Assembly (NCBI GenBank): GCA_052400625.1
Contig: JBQTGH010000008.1
DNA length: 64,000 nt
Direction: 5' to 3' (one strand)
From: Thermophagus sp052400625
GTDB lineage: Bacteria > Bacteroidota > Bacteroidia > Bacteroidales > Marinilabiliaceae
Shown: positions 8,583 through 17,172 of the stretch, piece by piece
Layout of the letters: the number at the start of each line of letters is the position of its first letter
How positions within the stretch are numbered: position 1 is the stretch's first letter
Notes under the pieces: model-generated
Database searches by the model: none
What the model saw: the letters and a program-made list of their open reading frames with translations, nothing else
What the model was told of the DNA's origin: nothing
Program-made: the position numbers and the translations under genes

Positions 8583-9545
8583 TTAATTTTTAAATTTACT
8601 CATTAAATTATCCAAAACAGATTTGTCAACTTTTAAAGCGGTTCCATGACGTGTTCCTTTTGGGAAAGAGACCTGATCGGAAATATCCTCCCAGTCAATC
8701 ATATTTTTAGATCTGACGGCCCCATATTTATGTTCTCTATACTTATCAAAAAAGAGATAGACCGAATCACCTTTGATCAGGGTTGTAGGTCCTTCAGCCC
8801 AATAGTCTCCGGTAATTGGTTCGGACACTTTTGTCGGGAAAGGTCCATCGGGAGTATCTGCGACGGAAAAACGAATATTTTTTTCGGGAGGATTTGGGTT
8901 TTCATTTTTTAGGAACATATAAAATTTGGCGTTATGTTTCAGGATGGTACAGTCAATCACGCTGAAATCGGGATTAAAAAAGATCCTGGTTTTGGAGAAG
9001 GTATTAAAGTCCTTTGTCGTCACATAATACATACGATGGTTATATCCACTTTCCTTATCCTCATGATTAATTTGGGAATGCCGACCAGGAATGGTTGTGG
9101 CCCAAAATATGAGGTATTGATCATTTATTGAGTCATAAAAAATTTCAGGGGCCCAACAATTACGAGCTGTTGGTTCCTGATCCATAACAGGAATAATTTT
9201 TTGTTGAGACCATGAAATCAAATTGGGAGAAGAGGCATAACCGATATACCGGTCGGTCCATCCGGTGGTCCAAACCATGTGAAACAGACCATCCTTACCC
9301 TGTATGATACAAGGATCACGCATCAGGGAATCTTTTCCCACCCGGGGTTCCAAAACCGGTTTGTCGTCATTCAGAGGGAACCAATTCAGTCCGTCGGTGC
9401 TGTAGGCGAGGTGCAGCCCATCTTCCCCGTTTCCTTTAAAGTAGGAAAAGAGGAAAACGGGATCATCCGTCATTTTAGCAGTCCGGCAGCTCTCAACAGA
9501 GAAAAGAATCGCAAGTAATCCCAGAAAAATAAAAATTCGTCTCAT
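8583..9545 (-). CDS. GH43-like five-bladed beta-propeller lipoprotein
   Basis: A 320-residue predicted lipoprotein (lipid Cys20, VESC). Short blades with repeated W and DGL motifs indicate a GH43/GH117-type beta-propeller. Likely catalytic residues in family order are D77 (MRDP), D198 (VIDCT) and E251 (AEGPT); WAPE (E134) is also present. The exact family is uncertain and could be a GH43 subfamily or an allied family. It is directly upstream of GH97 in one operon. Its N-terminal half is clearly related to the propeller fused to the GH51 at 12632-15241. A 14-bp palindrome lies 17 nt upstream of the ATG. Confidence 0.75.
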   Translation of the reverse strand: MRRIFIFLGLLAILFSVESCRTAKMTDDPVFLFSYFKGNGEDGLHLAYSTDGLNWFPLNDDKPVLEPRVGKDSLMRDPCIIQGKDGLFHMVWTTGWTDRYIGYASSPNLISWSQQKIIPVMDQEPTARNCWAPEIFYDSINDQYLIFWATTIPGRHSQINHEDKESGYNHRMYYVTTKDFNTFSKTRIFFNPDFSVIDCTILKHNAKFYMFLKNENPNPPEKNIRFSVADTPDGPFPTKVSEPITGDYWAEGPTTLIKGDSVYLFFDKYREHKYGAVRSKNMIDWEDISDQVSFPKGTRHGTALKVDKSVLDNLMSKFKN

Positions 9546-9562
9546 AGTATTAATTTGTATAA

Positions 9563-9576
9563 ATAAAGCGCTTTAT
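9563..9576. promoter_or_regulatory. Perfect palindrome, candidate operator
   Basis: ATAAAGCGCTTTAT is a perfect 14-bp palindrome with a central CG step, as in LacI-family operators. It lies 17 nt upstream of the GH43-like start codon. No LacI-type gene occurs in the window, so the regulator would be encoded elsewhere. Confidence 0.45.
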
Positions 9577-10089
9577 ATAAAACGTCTAAAGGGATCATTC
9601 ACAATTTAAACCAAAAGGATTATATGGTATCAATTTGAATAATTCAGTACACTTTCCCCTTTCTCAATTCATTATAAAAGTAAAAATTACTTTTCAAAAT
9701 TAAAAGCAAAGAGGGATATCCGGTTACAATTTTATTCATTCCGGGAGCAAGTATTCGTCATTAATCCAAAACAGGATCCGACAGAGCATTATTTTCTGTC
9801 AATCGTAAAAGCGGCATAAGAACTCCTCTTAATGCCCAAAGATGCCACATTTACTGGTAAATAAATGTTACCACCCAGGATGGATCAGGGTCCAAAAGTG
9901 AGATGGAAAAATGAATTTCAGCGGGATAAGGATATAAGAGAGAAAGGCTCCGACCGATTAAACGAATCGATCGGCGCCTTTCCGGCGACCCAAAATCAGA
10001 TCAATGATTGCATCAGCCATTCTCTAAATATGTGAATAGCTTGTATCAACAGATTAGGCTAAACGATAAATGCTACAGCAAGAAGAGCA
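9577..10089. other. Intergenic region between GH146 and the GH43-like gene
   Basis: About 510 nt with no supported gene. It contains a hairpin downstream of GH146 (9943-9981) and should contain a promoter for the GH43-like/GH97 pair; no clear TTTG/TAnnTTTG element was found on the minus strand. Confidence 0.5.
9943..9981 (-). terminator. Hairpin after GH146, probable terminator
   Basis: AAAGGC pairs with GCCTTT as the outer stem, continued inward by CCGA/TCGG and GAT/ATC with small mismatches. The minus strand then reads TTTCTCTC, so the T-tract is poor. It may act as an inter-gene stabiliser rather than a terminator. Confidence 0.5.
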
Positions 10090-12474
10090 TTAACGCATTA
10101 GTCTGACATAATAAATTCCGCCCGCAACAGAGCCCTCGTCTGCCTGAAATCTAACAGTGATAATTCCATTGGAATTCTTATCAGTCAAGGCATCAGGGAT
10201 GGTGTAATCGACATCGACAAAGCCATCTCCGAGTGAACCGTCCAGCACCACTGAGGCGATTTTTTCCCCATTAATCAGGATATCGAAATTCCGTCCGGTA
10301 TCCTTCCCCCAATAAGTAACTCTCAGAGATTGAGCCTCACGGTCAGCATCATTCAAATCATAGGAAAACCATTGTGATGCATGTCTCCAATGTCTATTTT
10401 GAAATACACCGCTCTCCGTTTTTTCCCCCTTGAAGTTATGCTCCGTTTCCGGCTGTTGTTCGCCAGGTGCCACCTCATCAATTGTTCGTTTTTCAAGGAG
10501 CAATAATTCATTTTCTCTTTTTTCAATGGCAATACGTATGTCGTCGATCTCTTCTTTCGTACCGACTCTCCAGTAAACGATATAGCGTGCATCGTGAACC
10601 ATAAAAAATGGTTTTAATACCAAATCATCGTATTTATCCGGAACAATGAGATCGTTTGCCTTAAAGGACATCACTTGATTTTTCAAAGGCCTCACTAATT
10701 TTTCCCAACCGTTTCCATCAATTTGCAACATAGGAGCTTCGTCGAGCGAATATAGAGGTCCATGGGCGACATGTCCCATACGGCTATCGTCTGCAATCAG
10801 TCCGTCCAAATCGGTGGTATCGGTGGCTGCCGCTAGCACAAAAGGACCATGCATTAGGGATAAATATTGATTTCCATCGGGCAGAAATTTTCCATACGTA
10901 TGCATCGGTAATCGTATTTCAATCCTATCTCCCTTTTTCCATTTACGCCGAATGGGGAAATAATGTCCCGGTACAGCTTTCCCCTTAATGCTATTTCCAT
11001 TCACCGCGACGCTCATCTCACCCTTTTTAGACCAAGCGGGGCATCGGATCCCCACAACAAACTCCCCTTCGTTCTTTGGTTCCACACGAATGGATACCTG
11101 TTCAATATCCGGGAAATTGTTTTCCAGAATTAATTGAAGCCCCTTTTCTTTCCAGAATAACTGGGAAGGAATAAACAGGTTGACAAAAACATTTTGTTCA
11201 TCATGAGCATAAATTAACTCACCATATTTTTCATGGTTTTCGATTCCAGACCCCACGCAACACCAGAAAGTTTGTTCGGGTTGAGAATAAACGCGGTAGT
11301 GTCGAGGTCGCATGGAGGTGAAATAGACGAGTCCCCCGTTTTTAGGGTTTTGAGATGAAAGGATATGGTTGTACAGGGCCTGTTCGTAAAAATCCAGATA
11401 TTTAAGATCGTTTTTATAGAGGAACAATTGTTTGGAGAGTTTTAACATGTTGTAAGTATTACATGTTTCCGGTCCCTGTCTGGATTCAATCATCGAAGAG
11501 AAGTCCTCCGCAGCATGGAAGTGTTCATGCGTAGAATTCCCTCCGATAGAAACGGACCTGTTGTTCACTACGGTGTTCCAGAAAAAGTCAGCCGCCTCGA
11601 TCCAAGCGGTATCTCGATCCAACACCCCTATACGCATAAACCCAATAACTTTAGGGATTTGGGTATTGGCATGCAATCCGTTAAGTTGATCTTTATGCTG
11701 AATCAGAGGTTTCAGAATGGCTTGATGGGAAAACCTGCGTGCCAGTTCAAGATATTTTTCATTTCCGGTAATTTCATATACATCGGCAAACACCTCATTC
11801 AGTCCTCCATGCTCGGACACGAGCATTTCCTGAATCTGGTCATCGGAAAGTCCTGAAGTTAGATTGATGCACCAGTCGGTGAGTTTGATTAACAATTCCT
11901 TGGCCTTTTCATTGCGGGCCAAGAGCCAAGCGTCACGCAAACCTGCATACAATTTATGAATATTGTACAAGGGCACCCATTTCCCGTTAAGGGAGAAATT
12001 TCCGGCATCAATTTTTCCATTGGCAATTTCGGCCCACATAGCCTGTCCCCCGGGGATACCACCAATATACCCGTTTCCATTGGCTTTCTGGCAGCGTGCC
12101 AGCTCCTTTACCATGTAGTTCAAACGTTTCCTAGCCTCTTCATTTCCTGCGGAAGCAACCATCAGTGACAATGAAGTCAGGTAATGCCCGCCAATATGTC
12201 CATTTAGTCCGGATCCTTCCCAGTTTCCATAGCCCGTCGCTTTGGGTTCCAATCCGGCATCAATTAGAAAGGGAGCCAGAAGACGATCCGGATCATGAGC
12301 CATCACATATTGTTCGTTAAGCTCTTCAGCATGTTTGAAGGGGCTCTCCAATAAACGGACGGAGGAAAGCGGAAAAGGTTCGACATCGGGTTGGGGTGTT
12401 TTGTCACAGCTACAGCCCATCATCACATAGGCTGACATAAATACCATCAATATGATTTTCAGATTATTTCTCAT
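10090..12474 (-). CDS. GH146 (GH127-like) beta-L-arabinofuranosidase, lipoprotein
   Basis: A 794-residue predicted lipoprotein (MMGCS, lipid Cys21) of the former DUF1680 group. It has an (alpha/alpha)6 barrel of about 500 residues followed by beta domains and a C-terminal DUF6805-like part. GH127/GH146 enzymes use a zinc-bound cysteine nucleophile, and the four ligand positions are all here: E336 and C338 (GPETCNTYN), C405 and C406 (FWCCVGSG), with the same spacing pattern as HypBA1 and BT0349. The reaction is exo-removal of beta-L-arabinofuranose. GH146 rather than GH127 is suggested by the length and C-terminal domain. It is 157 nt from the GH51 fusion gene upstream. Confidence 0.92.
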   Translation of the reverse strand: MRNNLKIILMVFMSAYVMMGCSCDKTPQPDVEPFPLSSVRLLESPFKHAEELNEQYVMAHDPDRLLAPFLIDAGLEPKATGYGNWEGSGLNGHIGGHYLTSLSLMVASAGNEEARKRLNYMVKELARCQKANGNGYIGGIPGGQAMWAEIANGKIDAGNFSLNGKWVPLYNIHKLYAGLRDAWLLARNEKAKELLIKLTDWCINLTSGLSDDQIQEMLVSEHGGLNEVFADVYEITGNEKYLELARRFSHQAILKPLIQHKDQLNGLHANTQIPKVIGFMRIGVLDRDTAWIEAADFFWNTVVNNRSVSIGGNSTHEHFHAAEDFSSMIESRQGPETCNTYNMLKLSKQLFLYKNDLKYLDFYEQALYNHILSSQNPKNGGLVYFTSMRPRHYRVYSQPEQTFWCCVGSGIENHEKYGELIYAHDEQNVFVNLFIPSQLFWKEKGLQLILENNFPDIEQVSIRVEPKNEGEFVVGIRCPAWSKKGEMSVAVNGNSIKGKAVPGHYFPIRRKWKKGDRIEIRLPMHTYGKFLPDGNQYLSLMHGPFVLAAATDTTDLDGLIADDSRMGHVAHGPLYSLDEAPMLQIDGNGWEKLVRPLKNQVMSFKANDLIVPDKYDDLVLKPFFMVHDARYIVYWRVGTKEEIDDIRIAIEKRENELLLLEKRTIDEVAPGEQQPETEHNFKGEKTESGVFQNRHWRHASQWFSYDLNDADREAQSLRVTYWGKDTGRNFDILINGEKIASVVLDGSLGDGFVDVDYTIPDALTDKNSNGIITVRFQADEGSVAGGIYYVRLMR

Positions 12475-12530
12475 GGTTTAATGATAGATGTTAAACAACT
12501 AGATGTTAGACATTTATACATCATTCTAAT

Positions 12531-12595
12531 CTCCTAATTAAGGAGTTATTAAAAGTGGCAATTGCTAACCATATCAAATTCCAGCAATTCTGGAA
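12531..12595 (-). other. Two small hairpins between GH51 and GH146
   Basis: CTCCT-5 nt-AGGAG (12531-12545) and TTCCAG-5 nt-CTGGAA (12579-12595) lie in the 157-nt gap. Neither is followed by a good T-run. They may be processing or stabilising stems within one transcript. Confidence 0.4.
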
Positions 12596-12631
12596 CTAAG
12601 TGTCATATTTCACCATAATTCAAAAGAACAA

Positions 12632-15241
12632 TTACTTTTTCATTTTAATGTCAGGTATTCTAATCACGGTAAACGAATAAGCGGGCAAGACATGGTCCAA
12701 GGTGTTACTAACAGCTATTTCCTTTTCCACCGGGCGTGCCTTGGTGTCATCGGGATGGCCAGTCAGGAGCGTGCATATAGCCTTTGATGAAAAATCGTCC
12801 CACCCATTAATTTTCAGCTTTACTTCAATTTTGACGGGGAGTAGATTGACCATTTTAACCATCAAATCATTGGAATTACTGTCGTGGATGACTGAAACAG
12901 CCACTCTTTTCCGTACCGACTCACGATGATCAGAAAGTTTCATGTCACTGTAAAAATAGCGATCCCCTGCATTTTGCCCGAAAAGTTTCTGAACGAAATA
13001 CCCAACTGTTGGTTTAACTTCGGTATTGTTGAAATAGATCAGATCTGGGTTCCATTGGGTATTTCCATCTTTAGCCAATAGTGGGGCATAAGAAGCCATA
13101 CGGACGACATCTCCATTTCGTTCAAGGGCGGTCAGATAAAGGGCTTCGGCAAGAGCGGTTTCAATATTTCGAGGACGTCCCGGCAAATGAGCAGCATATT
13201 CTCCCAGATAGACTTTCGGTCCTGAGCGGTCATATTTGTCGTAATAATCCTGGTTATGAATGAACCATCCTGGAGGTTGATAATAATGCTCATCGACCAT
13301 GGGCAGATCAAGTTCATTGGCAAACTTCCATCCTCTTTCATAATCGGAACCTTCGGAGAAGGGCCCGACCGTTCCAATAACCACAATGTCGGGATAATTT
13401 TCTTTGACAGCTTTGTAAATTAACCTGAATCGCTCTTCAAAAACGTGAGAAATAAGATCTTCGTTTCCGACACCGAGATATTTCAGATTGAAGGGTTTGG
13501 GATGACCGGCCTCTGCCCTTTTTCGTCCCCATTCAGTTTTTTTGTCGCCATTGGCCCATTCAATAAGATCCAGGATATCCTGAATGTATGAATCCATTTC
13601 GTTCAAAGGAATTCCTCCCTGCTGTCCTGCACCGCCACATGAAGAATTCTGGCAGGGAACACCTGCCGCCACAATAGGAATGGGTTCGGCCCCGATATCT
13701 TCACAAAACTGAAAGAATTCGAAGAAACCAAGTCCCATTGATTGATGATAATTCCAAATATTACGTTGAGGCTTACGAGCCTCCAGAGGTCCGATGGAAT
13801 TTTTCCAGCGATAGATGTTTTCCAATCCGTCACCATGCGCCACGCATCCACCGGGGAAACGCACAAATTTCGGATTGATATCGGCAATAAGTTGAGCCAG
13901 GTCGGCTCTCAAACCATTTTTGCGCCCATTAAAGGTATTCTGAGGGAAAAGGGAAACCATATCCAGATTAATGGTCCCAGGACTTTGAGGGATCAGTTCA
14001 AGCCGCGCATTGGGGACATTCTTTTCAGCGTGAATAACTGCCGAAACTTTTTCCCAGTGCGAAGAACGAACATTAATGGCTGTTTGTCCAGCAACCTTAC
14101 CATCCGGATCGGCCAATCTCACCACAACTTTCATTTTTTCACCATTTGGTACCCGTCCAAACATTGAGAAGTCATATTTCTCTCCAGCTTTAATGGCGAT
14201 ACCGTTGAACCCTTCGTTGGTTAGAAGAGCACCCTGCTTCTCAATCTTTAGGAGGGCATAATGCGAATTGTTGGGATGTATCGGATTTACCGAATCAATA
14301 GTAAAAACAGTATGATCGCCTCTTAAATTCCAGGCATAAAAACTGTTCCAAATGGGATCTTGCCCCATTTTATCGGCAGGTGAATATTCAAATCCCCTGT
14401 TTTGTACCAACTCGGCATAAATACCGCCATCGGCAGCGTAGTTGATGTCTTCGAAAAAAACGCCTATCAATTGATCACTGATCGGTTTATAATCATCAAG
14501 ATTCACTGTAATGGACGCTTGGACCTTCTCCAGTCCTACAAAACGCAGAGGATCCTGATCGGTGGTTTCATGATACAACTGCTGATTGTAAGCTACCAGC
14601 TTTTGATGATTAATAAGCTTTTCAACAGAGATCCACGGGACTCTATGAATGGTACCCCTTACTTGGATGTTATTTATTACTACAGAGGATCTGTCATTAT
14701 GAAAAGCCTCCTTCGACACGTTTTTTACTAAGGAATAATGCACAAAGTCAGAAGTAGTTACTTCATGGTATCCCTCATTCCCTTTTTTGTTGCTCCACCA
14801 CGAAACAATGTAATTTTTTTTATCCTGATTGCAAGAAATTAATGGCATGAGGCAATTGCCCTGATAATTCAACTGGGGATAAACCTGCGGTTTCCAGTGA
14901 ATCAAATCTTCTGATGAAGCATAAGAAAAGGTAGCATCTTCATCATTTATCTTCCACACGCAATGCCACTTTCCTTCGTGTCCTTTTAAAAGATAGGGCT
15001 CGAACATTCTTTTTTGGCTCCCCCATGTACCATAATCACTTTTCAAGAAGCTGTATTCCGGTCCGATAGCGAACCAGTGTATTTTATCGACGCTCCAGGC
15101 GAAGTGCAGCCCGTTTCGCCCTCCGTTTTTTAATGTTGAATAGGCGAAAATATAGGCTGAATCGGGGGTAGATGCCTTTCCTCGTATTCCTAAACAAAAA
15201 GTCAAAAGGATCGCAATGCCAGATAATTTTAACAATTTCAT
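12632..15241 (-). CDS. GH51 alpha-L-arabinofuranosidase with N-terminal propeller domain
   Basis: An 869-residue secreted protein with a signal peptide of about 22 residues. Residues 26-235 form a partial GH43-like propeller, homologous to the free protein at 8583-9545. Residues 240-865 form a GH51 unit that includes a CBM4/9-like sandwich (about 300-440). Catalytic residues are acid/base E594 (LGVGNED) and nucleophile E681 (VYLGEYAAH); RFPGGC (about 461) is the usual substrate-side motif. In the propeller part, MRDP has become MFEP, WAPE has become LMPL, and the segment stops before the region that should supply the general acid, so it is probably non-catalytic and binds glycan or docks the enzyme. 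It removes alpha-L-arabinofuranose. Confidence 0.9.
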   Translation of the reverse strand: MKLLKLSGIAILLTFCLGIRGKASTPDSAYIFAYSTLKNGGRNGLHFAWSVDKIHWFAIGPEYSFLKSDYGTWGSQKRMFEPYLLKGHEGKWHCVWKINDEDATFSYASSEDLIHWKPQVYPQLNYQGNCLMPLISCNQDKKNYIVSWWSNKKGNEGYHEVTTSDFVHYSLVKNVSKEAFHNDRSSVVINNIQVRGTIHRVPWISVEKLINHQKLVAYNQQLYHETTDQDPLRFVGLEKVQASITVNLDDYKPISDQLIGVFFEDINYAADGGIYAELVQNRGFEYSPADKMGQDPIWNSFYAWNLRGDHTVFTIDSVNPIHPNNSHYALLKIEKQGALLTNEGFNGIAIKAGEKYDFSMFGRVPNGEKMKVVVRLADPDGKVAGQTAINVRSSHWEKVSAVIHAEKNVPNARLELIPQSPGTINLDMVSLFPQNTFNGRKNGLRADLAQLIADINPKFVRFPGGCVAHGDGLENIYRWKNSIGPLEARKPQRNIWNYHQSMGLGFFEFFQFCEDIGAEPIPIVAAGVPCQNSSCGGAGQQGGIPLNEMDSYIQDILDLIEWANGDKKTEWGRKRAEAGHPKPFNLKYLGVGNEDLISHVFEERFRLIYKAVKENYPDIVVIGTVGPFSEGSDYERGWKFANELDLPMVDEHYYQPPGWFIHNQDYYDKYDRSGPKVYLGEYAAHLPGRPRNIETALAEALYLTALERNGDVVRMASYAPLLAKDGNTQWNPDLIYFNNTEVKPTVGYFVQKLFGQNAGDRYFYSDMKLSDHRESVRKRVAVSVIHDSNSNDLMVKMVNLLPVKIEVKLKINGWDDFSSKAICTLLTGHPDDTKARPVEKEIAVSNTLDHVLPAYSFTVIRIPDIKMKK

Positions 15242-15483
15242 AAATAAATAGTTTTCAAAGTATATTTCAACATCAACAGTTCTATCCTATGTTTTACAGT
15301 GGAAACAAGATCAAAATCGTATTTTAAAGGGTAACATAACCGACATTAAAGTTTCAGAAACTCCCCACTTTAGAACTAATAGAGAATATGATTATAGTTA
15401 TTATTTTAAAAATATTTTCCCAAAAAGCAGTTAAAACAAACAGTAAACGCGTAACATTTCCATTACAAAATTCCTAAAGAGCT
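15242..15483. other. Intergenic, upstream of the GH51 fusion
   Basis: AT-rich. It must carry the promoter for the GH51/GH146 transcript, because a terminator separates it from GH27. The closest match to the minus-strand -10-like element is TATACTTTG, one base off the usual spacing. Confidence 0.4.
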
Positions 15484-15513
15484 AAAAAAGCTGTGGAAAC
15501 TTTTGCCCACAGC
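15484..15513 (-). terminator. Rho-independent terminator after GH27
   Basis: GCTGTGG (15490-15496) and CCACAGC (15507-15513) form a 7-bp stem, followed on the minus strand by TTTTTT. It ends the sigma/FecR/SusCD/GH27 side of the locus. Confidence 0.85.
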
Positions 15514-15602
15514 CTTATTCAATTAAGATTTAACCTAAATCATAATAATATATCATTGTACTTCTTCATGCAACTAAGCAAATACAATATTTTGAAAGTG
15601 GG

Positions 15603-16976
15603 TTATTGTTTCCAAAATTTCACCAACAATGATGCATGTCTATTAAGTTCTTTGGTGAAAAAATCAGAATTAACAATACCATAATTCTCCCCTGTCCAAA
15701 GGTTAGTAATTCTTGCACCCTTTTCAACTCCAATATGATTTAGGTTAACTGAAATCTCTTTTGGACTTTCATCATCAGAAATATTGAAAATGGCCAAATA
15801 CACAACTTCTGAATCAGCATTCCTTGAAGTTACGGCCAATTTACCATCCTCCTGAAAAAGTTGTTTTACATCAGTACTTTCCTTATGCATTTTTAAAACT
15901 TCGCGATTTGTAAGTAAGGAAAGAGTAAAATCATCATTACTAGGTAAATCTCCCCCAAACATTAATGGCGACCTAAAAATAGTAAAGAAGGACAATAGAG
16001 AATACTGTTCGTCTACGGTCAATCTGGTCATACGATCGACACCTCTCTCTCCACGAATGGAAATCCTTCCCAAAGGAATCATATCACAATCGGGCCAGGT
16101 TCCCGATCCTACGTAGGGATACCAACCTTGTGCAACCTCCATTAAGTGCGTAATATGATTCCATTGGTCCCAAACATCATCCACCATGCGCCACATATTT
16201 GCATGATTGGAGACATGATTGGCAGCATCAATTGGAGTTGCCCCAGGAGAAGTACTTAATACTATCGGCCTACCGCACTGATCGATGGCATTCCTAATCA
16301 TCTCAACTTCATTCTGGTGATAGGGTCGAGATAGATCGTCAACCTTAACAAAATCAACCCCCCACTCAGCATATAAATCAAAAATCGAATTATAGTATTC
16401 CTGTGCACCAGGCTTATTAAGAATGGAATAATTATCTCCTAACCATTTACACTGCATTTCTTTAGAAAAAATCTGATCGGCAGTGATTCCATCTGTACCT
16501 TTAATCGGCATTTTTTGTTCCACCGCGACTTTAGGAATTCCGCGCATAATATGAATTCCAAACTTTAATCCTTTACTATGAACATAATCAGCCAGGATTT
16601 TAAAACCCATTCCATTTTTTGCGGAAGGGAATCTATTTTCTGCCGGAAGATAACGGCCAAATTTATCAATGACATACTTGGGATCATTCTGGTTATATCC
16701 ACCAGCTTTTGTATTTTCAACGAACCATCTAATATCCACAACAATATACTCCCATCCAAACTCTTTCAAATTTTCAGCCATATAATCCGCATTGGCTTTA
16801 ACTTCATGCTCTTCAACTGTGGGGCCATAACAATCCCAACTGTTCCATCCCATAGGTGGGGTTGGTGCCCAATTTTTAAATTCTTCCTTTGCAAATGAAT
16901 TTGTCTTTTGAGAGACTGATTGACAAGAAGAAAAAAAAATAAGAACCAATACTATAAGACCATTTAATATTTTCAT
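15603..16976 (-). CDS. GH27 lipoprotein, predicted beta-L-arabinopyranosidase or alpha-galactosidase
   Basis: A 457-residue predicted lipoprotein (FFSSC, lipid Cys18) with the GH27 barrel: PPMGWNSWDCYGP at about 40, nucleophile D213 (FVKVDDL), acid/base D267 (WRMVDDVW). GH27 alpha-galactosidases carry two adjacent aspartates (DDCW) in the sugar pocket. Here the second is isoleucine (VVDIRW, D81-I82). The same Asp-to-Ile change is known in characterised GH27 beta-L-arabinopyranosidases, where the side chain decides between galactose and L-arabinopyranose. I therefore favour beta-L-arabinopyranosidase. It lies downstream of SusD across a hairpin at 17121-17156. Confidence 0.9.
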   Translation of the reverse strand: MKILNGLIVLVLIFFSSCQSVSQKTNSFAKEEFKNWAPTPPMGWNSWDCYGPTVEEHEVKANADYMAENLKEFGWEYIVVDIRWFVENTKAGGYNQNDPKYVIDKFGRYLPAENRFPSAKNGMGFKILADYVHSKGLKFGIHIMRGIPKVAVEQKMPIKGTDGITADQIFSKEMQCKWLGDNYSILNKPGAQEYYNSIFDLYAEWGVDFVKVDDLSRPYHQNEVEMIRNAIDQCGRPIVLSTSPGATPIDAANHVSNHANMWRMVDDVWDQWNHITHLMEVAQGWYPYVGSGTWPDCDMIPLGRISIRGERGVDRMTRLTVDEQYSLLSFFTIFRSPLMFGGDLPSNDDFTLSLLTNREVLKMHKESTDVKQLFQEDGKLAVTSRNADSEVVYLAIFNISDDESPKEISVNLNHIGVEKGARITNLWTGENYGIVNSDFFTKELNRHASLLVKFWKQ

Positions 16977-17120
16977 TTCAAAAACAATTAAACAAAATGT
17001 TTACTATAAAAAGAATAAATCAATCCCCTATTCGGCTTAGTATTAAATAGAAGGTCGGGATTATAATAATCTGAATTCTCTGATGAATTCTTAAAACATT
17101 ATTCCAATCCTTTAGAAGAT

Positions 17121-17156
17121 AAATACCGGGAACTCATTTTGCTGTTCCCGGTATTT
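17121..17156 (-). terminator. Strong hairpin between SusD and GH27 (terminator or attenuator)
   Basis: AAATACCGGGAAC (17121-17133) pairs perfectly with GTTCCCGGTATTT (17144-17156) over a 10-nt loop. Few T follow on the minus strand (TTTATC). Such stems after susD often leave susCD more abundant than the downstream enzyme genes. Confidence 0.75.
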
Positions 17157-17172
17157 ATAATTGTATTATATG

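Noticed and set aside
13742..14167. 141-codon plus-strand frame
   Set aside because: Antisense to the GH51 catalytic region; no motif.
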